This document shows, one piece after another, positions 1-8,200 of a stretch of DNA of 10,406 nucleotides (its first letter is position 1; each line of letters starts with the position of its first letter). This stretch comes from JBCDGZ01 sp038750655. GTDB taxonomy: Bacteria > Bacteroidota > Bacteroidia > Chitinophagales > Saprospiraceae. The notes below the pieces were generated by a model. That model saw only the letters and a list, made by a program, of their open reading frames with translations, did no database searches and was not told where the DNA came from. The translations under genes were made by a program, and so were the position numbers. The DNA lies in assembly GCA_038750655.1 (NCBI GenBank), contig JBCDGZ010000202.1:1-10406 (forward strand), in the 5' to 3' direction.

Positions 1-576
1 ATGATGATCTTGCATAATATGGTGGATATTATTAGAGTTCAATCTGCCCATTGCACTACTCACTCTTGAGTTACTTGAGCCATTAGTTGGGCCTTGTGCA
101 AATAAAAGATTATGAACCCCTTGGGTTGCAACTAAACCACCATGAGCAGTGACAGCTGTGCCAGTAGCTGAAACAAAATAACCTGCCGCGGCCCCATATC
201 CTGTCGGAGATGTTATTATCCCTCCTGCAGCACCACCAAATGCCATAGTGGTTCCAAGATTCATTTCCACGATCCCCTGAATAACCGTAAAAGCATCTCC
301 TGCTCTTTGTCCATAGTAGTATGCGTCTCGATGGGGGTCCATGCGAGGCCCTATCCCATTGTTTGAAGAAAATGCATTCGCAAATCCATAGGTAAATGCT
401 CCAGCACTCTCCCCCCAATTCCCCTGCGTTACAAAATCATAGTCTATGTACACATCGGTACCGATAGAAACACTTCGCTGGTTTTGTATCACTCCCCAAA
501 CTCCATCTTGATTAACAATGGTTCCACCGCCGTTGAAGGTCTTGTAGAACCAAGCACCAAACTTATACTTGAAACC
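1..576 (-). other. Variable C-terminal tip of the downstream RHS protein (partial toxin region)
   Basis: Residues 1347-1538, after the core. First comes a short segment rich in aromatic residues and Gly (KYKFGAWFYKTFNGG). Then residues 1432-1508 (positions 321-91) form a Gly/Ala/Thr-rich hydrophobic stretch starting GQRAGDAFTVIQGIVEMN and containing MAFGGAAGGIITS and ATGTAVTAHGG. Such a stretch is common just before the toxin domain in polymorphic toxins. A Ser/Asn linker follows, then NIHHIMQDHH, which looks like the first strand or helix of a His-rich effector domain. From memory, some polymorphic toxin domains (for example type 35) begin with a similar HIMQ..H pattern; this is only a suggestion because the rest is outside the window. 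Confidence 0.7.
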
Positions 577-3500
577 GCCATCCGGATCAATTCCATTAAC
601 GGGGTCATTCCCCATACTCAAGTAGGGACTCCAGTATTGTCTGTAAGGATCCATCGCTGTCCATCGCGCCAAGCGTCCATCATACATTCGTAACTCAAAA
701 GCATTCCAACCCACTTCCTCGTCCTTCTCCGCAAAATCTCCTTGATAACCATAGCGGCTCGAACCTCCATTACGCCCCGGCAAAGTCCACCCATAAGGAT
801 AGTAATCCGCATAGTACACCACATCTGCATCTCCACTCGTCCCCTCTTCGATCACCGCTCGTACATTGCCCAGATGGTCCTTGAGTTCATACTGGAAGTT
901 GTACGTTCCTCCATTGTAGAACGCTGTACCCAAGCGGCTCACGCCATTGATGGCTACTTCTGATAGTACTATCGAACTGCCACTCTCTTGCTCATAAATA
1001 CACTGTCCTCCACTGCCTCGGAAATACCACGTCGTCTTCGTCAGGGTCGAGTTGGTACCGTAGCTCAGCTTCTTCACCCGCTGCCCTTCGGGACCGTACA
1101 CATACCTCACCTTCAAATCGTTGCTCGTCCGCGAACGCACCTCCTTTACCAAGCCCCGGCTATTGTACACCAGCTTATTGTCCTCACTCACATCATCCGT
1201 CATGTTGCCATTCAGATCATACTCGTAGTTCGTCCCGGTCTGCGGACCAAGGTCCCCCACCGTACTCCCCATCGAGTCATCGATGCGCGTCAGGCGGTTC
1301 TTCCCGCCCGAGTAATCATACTGATAGCTCAAAAAGTCTATCGTCGTTCCTCCTTGCCCACGACGTAGCATCCCCTGAATATTGCCATTCAGGTCATAGC
1401 CGCCACTGTTCATGATCACCATATAATCCATTAGACTGCCGAAGGTCCCATCGTAGGTCGAGCTGCTGTTCGCCGTCACCTGACCGAATACGGCCCGCTC
1501 AAATTCATTGCGATGGTTGTAGCTGTAGCCGTAGGCGAAGTGCCCGGTGAAGTCACTCCCTCCGACTTCCGCCCTGGCCTTCCACCGCTGTGCCGCCACC
1601 AGGCCCGTATAGTTGGGCTGGCTATTGGCAGTATTGAGCATCGAAGAGATGCGGCCTACTGTCTCTCCATTTGCCCCCACATAATCATCCGCATAGTAGT
1701 CCAGCGCCATGCTAAAGGTTCGACGGTGTGAATTCACATCCGCGGAGATCATGTCCTTGGGATTGATGGCCTTCAAGGTGCCTTGCAGCGTGTATACATA
1801 ATGCTTGCGCTCCAAGCCTTCGGCCAATACCAGGCGATCCAGTGCTCCCGATAAAGTGTACTGATACTGCGCCTGTAAATCCGGTACTGTCGCATAATTA
1901 CCATCCGAACGCGTACTCACACTGGTCATCCGACTCTGGGCATCAAAGGTATAGTGGTGACGGAATTCATCTGACTCCTCTTCCTGATAAATCACTTCCG
2001 TGATATTGCCCAGTAAATCGTATTTGTAGTCCGTATACTTAATCCCCGATAGACCACTCACCGATTGCCCCGTCCAACTCAGGCGACCTTCCTGATCATA
2101 GCTGTACCAGGTCGTTCCATCATCGTTACTTACTTTGGCAATCATCCCTTGCACAAACTGCTGTTCACGACCTGCGGGGAGCGCTGGGTCAGATACATCA
2201 TAAGTCGTGTAGGCCTCTTCGTGAATGTACAATGCAGTTGTTGGATAACTGTCAAAATCAAGATAAGCATTCAAGTTATTGAAATCCCCACCCAGCGTAC
2301 TAATGTATTCACCGCTTTCAATCGGCCGTCCAAGTTTATCATATTTGATATAGGAAAAATCCCAATCCGCATTCTGCTGCTCATTCTCCGTAAATCGAAG
2401 CTGACCATCATTGCGGTACAGGTAAGACACCCGACCCGCATCCGGCGACTCTGTCCAGATCAACTGACCGTAAGAGTTGTAGCGGTAGAAGGTGTAGGCA
2501 CTGTGCTGCGTCACCGATGCATTATGAACGATGTCCTTGGGCGCAACCGTGGCCACCAGTTGACTGCGCTTATCGTAGATGTTCAGGCTGAAGTTGTGGT
2601 AATTCAAAAAATAATTCAAGGTCAGAAAACCCGTCAACGACGCAACGCGATAGACGCCAGGATTAACATTGATCGTACCGGCACTGCTGTTCGAAATGAT
2701 CTTGGTATCCGTACTCAGGTCATACACATCGTACGATCCACCGGATACGTTGATGCTATTGTCTGCATCGGTGATGTGAATATCGCGGTACTCGCCTTGG
2801 GGGACATTGACTTGGGTGCCCTGCACCTGTGCATTAAAGCCATTGGTCTTGCCACTCAAGGACTTCGCAATGGTTCGGCCTTCATCATCGTGAAAAGCAA
2901 TTGTCTCCTTACCATCTGCGTCAATCATTACGGTCTTAGTGAGGTGATTGAAAAAGCCATTGCTGGAGCTGCTGCTGCACAGGGTGGCTAGATAGTTCCC
3001 TTCGTCGTAGGCCGTACCGACCAGTAGGCAGATGGGCTTCTTTTGCCCAAGCACGTAGCGCAGTTCCGTGCCCACTCGCATTGAGTAGCTGGAGCCCTCG
3101 TGGCCGTTGCCCATTCGATAGGCGTCGCCGGCGCCGGCGGTGCGACGGGCAGCCCCTGTGAGTGTGCTGTACTCCGTGCGGGTGTAGGGGTATTGGCTGG
3201 TTGCTTGCCAGGGCTCTTCGGTGTTGGCCGAGCTGTACCAAGCACCCAGGGTGTTGGCTTGGGTGCCGACGGGGTTGGGGGTGTTGGTCTTGTCGGAGGT
3301 GGGGCTGCCACTGCTGTTAAAGGTTCGATCAAAGTCGTCTAGGTCGTAGCGATTGCCTGAGGCATCGCGGGTGAAGCTGGTTTGGTATTGGAGGATGTCC
3401 AGGCCCGTTGGCGCGGAAAGGGTTGCCAAGGCGGGGCGGCCTAAATAATCATAGATCGTCTCGGTGGCCCACACCTTACCAGTCAGGTAATCCTTGGTTT

Positions 3501-4614
3501 GCTGCTGCACTCCGTAACCCGTTCGATTCGCATAGGTCTTTGACTCACTGATCACATGACAGGGCCCCTCCCCTTCTCCATTGTACACTTTGGTGTGCAC
3601 AATATTCCAAGCTTCATTCATATTGGAAGGGGGATAATAAGGATCTGGGCTTACGTTAACATAAGAAGGTAGTCTATCAAAATAGTCCTGACACACCCCT
3701 CCTCTAGTCTCAAAAGAAACTCGAACCTGCACCCTCGACCCAGAGGTATATTCGTAGGTCCAAGGATGTAAATCCAAATTACCATCTATGGTATAGCTAT
3801 TCTTCACGTCTTTGGCCGAGTAGATGATCATGGAGCCTTTGCGTTCCAATGTAATCATATCACCATCAGCAACGGAGACACTTAACGAGCCCTTATAGGC
3901 ACCATTGAGATACATGTACATACGCTGATTGATGGGAGAATAATACAGTCGAGCAGCAAATTGAGCGGAAACCACACTCTTACTTTTGCTGAAACCAATC
4001 ATCACCCCATACTCGCTATCGTATTCATGCTCAATAAAGCCATCCTGACCGCGCCCCAGCATCTCTGAGGCCAGATGGTAGCTGCCATTATTAGCAATCC
4101 ATTCGGGGGTATAAACAGGAGGTTTTTTGAAATACTCCAAGCGATTTCTTTGCAGCCCATTGTTATCACGAACGTAAGGATAGACCGTAAGTCCGGCAGT
4201 CACTGCCCCCGTAAACAGCACTGATCCATTGTGGTATACCACATAATCGCTGCCTTCTCTGGCCAGGCGAATATGATCACCTGCACTAGCTATCGTCCCT
4301 TGAAAATGCCAAGTGTTGTTATGACGAATATAAAAATAGGAACCACTTAAGTACACCCCACAATCAAAACTGGAGGTAAAGTTGGGGATTTGGGTTCTAT
4401 AAAATCCATAGTAGAGAAAATTACCATCCCAAACAAAATCGAGATAGGCATCCTCATCGGCTGGCAGCGCCTCCGCCGCAATATGTTGTGTACTGTTGTT
4501 GATCGTCCAGGTCAAGGGCGTTTCAACCAGACAGGCATGAGCGTGCAACTCTCCGAGGGTACTTATGAGGAGCAGCAAGCCTGTAAGCAAGTACTTTATT
4601 TGTTTTATAATCAT
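1..4614 (-). CDS. Secreted RHS-repeat protein with RHS-associated core and C-terminal polymorphic toxin tip (3' end outside window)
   Basis: Reading from the ATG at 4614, I followed the frame codon by codon to position 1. It has no stop, giving 1538 codons, and it leaves the window still open. Residues 1-27 are a Sec signal peptide (MIIKQIKYLLTGLLLL core, probable cut after AHA). Residues 55-302 hold two tandem jelly-roll-like repeats. A linker region with YDYLGRP (388-394) matches the style of Bacteroidota RHS proteins (DUF6443-like, from memory). YD-type repeats run from about 700 to 1185, for example YRYNSYGQL at 710, YDKLGRP at 758 and YEYDLNGNM at 1130. The RHS core spans 1246-1346, from DHLGNVR to GIDPDG. 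A Gly/Ala-rich pre-toxin stretch covers 1432-1508, and a new domain starts near 1525 with HHIMQDHH. The start is supported by an upstream in-frame stop at 4662-4660 and an A-rich leader. The role is inferred to be an exported toxin in interbacterial competition; the toxic activity cannot be read because the tip is cut off. Confidence 0.93.
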   Translation of the reverse strand, partial: MIIKQIKYLLTGLLLLISTLGELHAHACLVETPLTWTINNSTQHIAAEALPADEDAYLDFVWDGNFLYYGFYRTQIPNFTSSFDCGVYLSGSYFYIRHNNTWHFQGTIASAGDHIRLAREGSDYVVYHNGSVLFTGAVTAGLTVYPYVRDNNGLQRNRLEYFKKPPVYTPEWIANNGSYHLASEMLGRGQDGFIEHEYDSEYGVMIGFSKSKSVVSAQFAARLYYSPINQRMYMYLNGAYKGSLSVSVADGDMITLERKGSMIIYSAKDVKNSYTIDGNLDLHPWTYEYTSGSRVQVRVSFETRGGVCQDYFDRLPSYVNVSPDPYYPPSNMNEAWNIVHTKVYNGEGEGPCHVISESKTYANRTGYGVQQQTKDYLTGKVWATETIYDYLGRPALATLSAPTGLDILQYQTSFTRDASGNRYDLDDFDRTFNSSGSPTSDKTNTPNPVGTQANTLGAWYSSANTEEPWQATSQYPYTRTEYSTLTGAARRTAGAGDAYRMGNGHEGSSYSMRVGTELRYVLGQKKPICLLVGTAYDEGNYLATLCSSSSSNGFFNHLTKTVMIDADGKETIAFHDDEGRTIAKSLSGKTNGFNAQVQGTQVNVPQGEYRDIHITDADNSINVSGGSYDVYDLSTDTKIISNSSAGTINVNPGVYRVASLTGFLTLNYFLNYHNFSLNIYDKRSQLVATVAPKDIVHNASVTQHSAYTFYRYNSYGQLIWTESPDAGRVSYLYRNDGQLRFTENEQQNADWDFSYIKYDKLGRPIESGEYISTLGGDFNNLNAYLDFDSYPTTALYIHEEAYTTYDVSDPALPAGREQQFVQGMIAKVSNDDGTTWYSYDQEGRLSWTGQSVSGLSGIKYTDYKYDLLGNITEVIYQEEESDEFRHHYTFDAQSRMTSVSTRSDGNYATVPDLQAQYQYTLSGALDRLVLAEGLERKHYVYTLQGTLKAINPKDMISADVNSHRRTFSMALDYYADDYVGANGETVGRISSMLNTANSQPNYTGLVAAQRWKARAEVGGSDFTGHFAYGYSYNHRNEFERAVFGQVTANSSSTYDGTFGSLMDYMVIMNSGGYDLNGNIQGMLRRGQGGTTIDFLSYQYDYSGGKNRLTRIDDSMGSTVGDLGPQTGTNYEYDLNGNMTDDVSEDNKLVYNSRGLVKEVRSRTSNDLKVRYVYGPEGQRVKKLSYGTNSTLTKTTWYFRGSGGQCIYEQESGSSIVLSEVAINGVSRLGTAFYNGGTYNFQYELKDHLGNVRAVIEEGTSGDADVVYYADYYPYGWTLPGRNGGSSRYGYQGDFAEKDEEVGWNAFELRMYDGRLARWTAMDPYRQYWSPYLSMGNDPVNGIDPDGGFKYKFGAWFYKTFNGGGTIVNQDGVWGVIQNQRSVSIGTDVYIDYDFVTQGNWGESAGAFTYGFANAFSSNNGIGPRMDPHRDAYYYGQRAGDAFTVIQGIVEMNLGTTMAFGGAAGGIITSPTGYGAAAGYFVSATGTAVTAHGGLVATQGVHNLLFAQGPTNGSSNSRVSSAMGRLNSNNIHHIMQDHH
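577..879 (-). other. RHS-repeat-associated core domain of the downstream RHS protein
   Basis: This covers residues 1246-1346. It starts with DHLGNVRAVIEEG, continues with DYYPYGWTLPGRN and RYGYQGDFAEKDEE, then MYDGRLARWTAMDPYRQYW, and ends with MGNDPVNGIDPDG. These correspond to the canonical core wording of the family (DHLGNVR, DYYPFG, YDPRLGRFLSVDPL, GNKPIxFIDPDG). In studied RHS and Tc proteins this region plugs the shell and contains the aspartyl autoprotease that releases the tip. The acidic residues of the two DP motifs are present here, so self-cleavage is plausible but not shown. Confidence 0.9.
3709..4452 (-). repeat. Two tandem jelly-roll-like repeats near the N-terminus of the downstream RHS protein
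   Basis: Residues about 55-150 and 193-302 share one layout: a YGFYR or YGVMIGFSK strand, then S..F.CGVYLSGSYFYIRHN or SAQFAARLYYS, then GD.I.L.R.GS followed by YVVYHNG or MIIYSAK, and a closing strand (LTVYPYVR, WTYEY). This is the pattern of a concanavalin-like or carbohydrate-binding beta-sandwich, common at the head of Bacteroidota surface proteins. The two copies are diverged at protein level and not evident as DNA repeats. A role in binding surface glycans is inference. Confidence 0.6.
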
Positions 4615-4631
4615 GTCTTTTATTTTATTTG

Positions 4632-4650
4632 CTGGATACTTGATACCCAG
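4632..4650 (-). promoter_or_regulatory. Small hairpin in the leader of the downstream RHS gene
   Basis: On the minus strand CTGGGTA, a TCAAG loop, and TATCCAG form a seven-pair stem with one G-U pair, 17 bases before the ATG at 4614. It is followed by an A-rich leader (CAAATAAAATAAAAGAC), not by a T run, so it is not an intrinsic terminator for this strand. It could affect mRNA processing or translation of the toxin gene. A chance hairpin is also possible. Confidence 0.3.
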
Positions 4651-4671
4651 AAGTGATGATCAAATTAGGGA

Positions 4672-5208
4672 TCAGCCCTTGGTACTAAAGTAGTGGGGGG
4701 CTGACCGTTTTCCATTAAGATGCTCTAGAATAACTTCCCCGGAACAAGGCCCCATGTTGGTATACTTACCCAAGCTCAAGACAATGCGCTTCCCATCGCG
4801 AGTGTAGTGAAAGGGCGAAGGCGCGGCACGATCAAACTCGAAAGTGTGATTGATCAAATTCGACTTCCCTTGTGCCGCCCCCAGCTTCACATGGATGCGA
4901 ACAATGGTCGCGGGGTCAAAAACATTGATAAGTAGATTGCATTTCATCTCTTGTTTGGCCAGCAGGGTCTGAGGATTTTTGCGCTGCATTTTTTCGGGGT
5001 CTAAATCGACCGTGCCAACAGGCTCCATATAGACCGAAACACTTTGCACAGGGAGCGCCGTAGCCTTGGCCTGGCTGCGGGCCTTCTTCAAATCCAGCTC
5101 TATATTAGGCTCTGCCGGTGCAGCTATTTTCCCCCTAGTCTGGGCGCTCAGCGTAAAGCTGAGGCCCGTGAAAAGGAGGAGAAGGATATAAAAAGAATGA
5201 TATTTCAT
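4672..5208 (-). CDS. Small secreted protein of unknown function, possible Ig-like beta-sandwich
   Basis: The protein has 178 residues. Residues 1-22 are a clear Sec signal peptide (MKYHSFYILLLLFTGLSFTL, then SA before Gln23), so the mature protein acts outside the cytoplasm. Residues 30-55 are Lys/Ala-rich and probably flexible. Residues about 88-176 alternate hydrophobic and polar residues (IVRIHVKLG, TFEFD, RIVLSLGKY, GEVILEHLNG), the pattern of a single Ig/fibronectin-like beta-sandwich. The mature part has only two cysteines, Cys90 and Cys155, which could pair. The gene starts 43 bases after the stop of the upstream RHS gene and ends 57 bases before the downstream one, so it is probably in one operon with them. 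It might be a chaperone, spacer or surface partner of the RHS pair, but no motif shows this. It lies before the toxin tip and carries an export signal, so it is not in the usual place for an immunity gene. I do not recognise a named family. Confidence 0.85.
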   Translation of the reverse strand: MKYHSFYILLLLFTGLSFTLSAQTRGKIAAPAEPNIELDLKKARSQAKATALPVQSVSVYMEPVGTVDLDPEKMQRKNPQTLLAKQEMKCNLLINVFDPATIVRIHVKLGAAQGKSNLINHTFEFDRAAPSPFHYTRDGKRIVLSLGKYTNMGPCSGEVILEHLNGKRSAPHYFSTKG

Positions 5209-5251
5209 TGCTATTGAATTGTTGATTAAAGAATAAGGACTACAAAATAGC

Positions 5252-8200
5252 TTAGTAAGGATACCGCACGTAGTCGTACCTGTTCTCGGTAACCAGTCGC
5301 TTACCAGTTGGATTCTCTGTGGTCTCCAAATAGGTCTTGATCAGCTGTCCTCTATCATTGTACTCGAATTGGGTGAACATATTATTCTCATCCAAAACGT
5401 ACGTCAACTGTCCGGTGAGCTTATCATAAACATAGGCGGTGAAAGGCGCATCGGAAGGATAGAAGCGGAAGTCGTCGAAGTAAATCTCGTAGGAAGTATC
5501 ATCTTCATTGCTCACTCCAACAACGAGGTACTGATGGGTGTAGCCCGGCGGAATTTCGATGTCTAGATTGAGTTGATGCCATTCGCCAGCCTTGCGCTCA
5601 AAAGCAGGGGTCATCACTTCTCCACCAGCATTGACGATTGACCCGCTCAAGGTTTCGATGCGGTAAAACAAGCGACCTTGATCAAGGTCAATTCCCTGCG
5701 CGTTGGGGCGCCACCAGACGCTGGCCCGATAACGACGATCTCGCGTACTGAATTCCTCAACATCGGTTCCAATCTTTGCTTTGAATAGGAAGCCTTCTTC
5801 CTCATTATTTATGCTGAGTGCATGCGCCCCCGTGTGGCTGTCCCCCTGTTCGTAGGGAATGGTATTTAGAGAACAATTCCCCCTGCGAACTTCTCCACCA
5901 AAGTAACCGGTTGAGGCATCGTAATCTTCGGCACCAGAGAAGGCAAATTCGGTATACTTGGCATTGCCGTTAACCGCAATAATCATCGTCTCATCGTAGC
6001 CCATCTTGAGCGAAGCGTAGTTATCATCGATGTCTTTTTCCTCCAATACTTTGGAATACCGATCATAGCGCGTAACAGTACTCGTAGCCTTCCAACTAGA
6101 AGACGTAGCATCACCGGTCGACCAATTAATGTCTTGCGTCAGTACCCCTGGCACACTGCTTAGTGTACCATCAGGATTGAGCGCCGATTTCCAGGTATAC
6201 TGCTTATGCTTACGCCAAACTTTTTCTTTGTTTACATAGGTCGTACCATCTGAATAAGCCGTAGTATAAGGAAAGCGATACCACCATTGGTCATTCCAAG
6301 TAGTTGCGCTAGCATCAACCACATTGGTTACAAGACCACCCCAACCATCTATCTCAGAAGTTTGCGAGTAGGCAGTTTGAGACAGCATATGGTGCTTATT
6401 GACATCAAAGATTTTCAAGCCCATATCAGGATATTTTTTGTAAGCAGGAATGGAAGTCTGACGATAATATTCGCCCTTCTGATTCTTGGTTTCACTACTG
6501 GTCAATTGACCAGAATAAAAGTCGTAATCGATATTGTTAGTCGTGGTCGTAATGCCTTGACTATAGCTCGTTGTACTCTTTAGGATAGAAGGAAATTCCT
6601 CCCGAATACTGACGACCCCTTTGATGTAGCGGTTTTGTCCACTGTTGGTATGCTTGGTCCGCAGCTCATGGAAGGCCTGATGGATAATCCCCTGATCATT
6701 GTAGGCATCATAGTCAGTTTCCGATTCCCCGGCTTCATCATCGGTAAAGTCATATTCTGTTTTATTAACCAGCATATCCTGACCATTGAAGACTTCCACC
6801 TTCAGCAAATTACCAATCCGCGAAGTTTTGTCTTTGATCGTTACTTCTCGTTTCGAAAGCTCGTACACATCGGGGTTACTACTGACATTATTATACACTA
6901 CGGGGGTATATTCTATATCAATCATATCTTGCTCGGGAATCTGAAATGTGTAGCGACTAGAACCGGGGACCGCTACTCCATTATACTCTTCCCGGATACT
7001 GGCCTGTTTGTACATGACTGTCGGAGGAGGCAGCTCCCTTGCCAGCGCAAGAATGTAATTCAGGTCTTCAAAAAATGCCGGTTCATAGAATTCTAAATCA
7101 TATGACCCCAAACCAGTATGGATGAATTCCAAAGAGGAAGGATTGTAACTGATGCAGCCCTCTTGGTAATCGTACAAAGTCTTTCGGACATCATCGCCCT
7201 TCACGGCCACAGAGGCTACCCGAACGCCATTTCCAAAAGCAATATTACTCCGCATAAATTTGATAAAACCAACCCCAAGGAAATAATCACTTGACGTCAG
7301 GGGATTTTGGACGGTGATACCGTCCTCTTGCACGGCCAATATCGTAAGGTCGAGGTCCTCTTCCAGTTCAAGCGGAGTATTGGCCCCCTGATGAACAAAC
7401 CCCGAGAATTCAACTACATCACCGGGAGAAAAGAGGTCTTCAATATCAACATCCTCGTGGAACTTCATAATGACCTCCATCTGGTTGAGGATTTGAGTGG
7501 CAAATCTTAAGTTGAGCTTATCATACTTTTGCCAGACAATATCCTCATACATCTTATTCTCATACTCTATCTCGATCTCTGCCCCCAAACTGGTTTGAAT
7601 ACTGCGCAATGACCAAACATCCGTATTCTTAGCCGACAAGCTAGTCGGAATGCGCTGGACATTTCCGGGTGCAACATCTGCCGGACCGTCATAATCCGAC
7701 TTGTAGTAGCCCCAATAATCGTATTTATCCGCATTAAATGGTGGATTTTTCGTCCTCGTCAATTGGGTCAGTGGGGTACTTCCATTGGTATGTCCTACCA
7801 CCGGAGCATTCCCTTCGAAGGGAACAAAAGAAAAGGTCGAAGTAAAAACTATATCGGTCAGTAATGCGCTATATTCAATAGAATTTTTGGTATACTTGAC
7901 AATGCTGCCTACCCAATCGCTATTGGCTCCGTCAATCCACATGACCGACGAAGAGTTGACACTAAAATCACGGCCAGTATCTGTCCCGTAATCATATTCA
8001 AAATTGAGCGGAGGCATGACGGTTACATCATTGCGTCCTCCAAAAGAAAGTGATTTAAGGGTGAGTTTACCGGACTTGGTTGGTGTAGGTGCGGTGGACG
8101 AATACAAGAGCGTGGTTTCTTCAAAACTATTATCCGTATTTGGACAAAGATCGTAGTGATCATTATCAAAATGTACCGTTTTTACAACATCAGTTTTGGC

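Noticed and set aside
110..418. A 102-codon minus-strand frame near the left edge, considered as an immunity gene
   Set aside because: It overlaps the RHS tip in another frame and is rich in Trp, Cys and Arg with no domain logic. An immunity gene would be expected after the RHS stop, outside the window.
2065..2991. A 308-codon open frame on the plus strand
   Set aside because: It is codon-aligned antisense to the downstream RHS gene, which avoids TTA, CTA and TCA here. Its product has no domain logic and no leader, while the minus strand encodes clear YD repeats.
2936..3342. Overlapping minus-strand frames at 2936-3241 and 2988-3332 and a plus-strand frame at 3100-3342
   Set aside because: They fall in a GC-rich patch where stops are rare in every frame. 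Their products are low-complexity, and the RHS frame runs through the whole stretch.
4530..4540. Lipoprotein signal in the downstream RHS protein (Cys28 after AHA)
   Set aside because: The residues before Cys28 (HAHA) do not fit a lipobox, which needs Leu or a similar residue at -3. A normal signal peptidase I site at AHA is more likely.
4615..5251. The two RHS genes as one gene broken by a frameshift or insertion
   Set aside because: The upstream gene ends in a normal TAA, and both the small gene and the downstream RHS gene have their own start and signal peptide. No target duplication or terminal inverted repeat is seen.
5209..5251. Bacteroidota-type promoter (TAnnTTTG) in the gaps before the second and third genes
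   Set aside because: TATTTTG and TAATTTG are each one base short of the consensus, and no suitable upstream TTTG element lies at the right spacing, so co-transcription is simpler.
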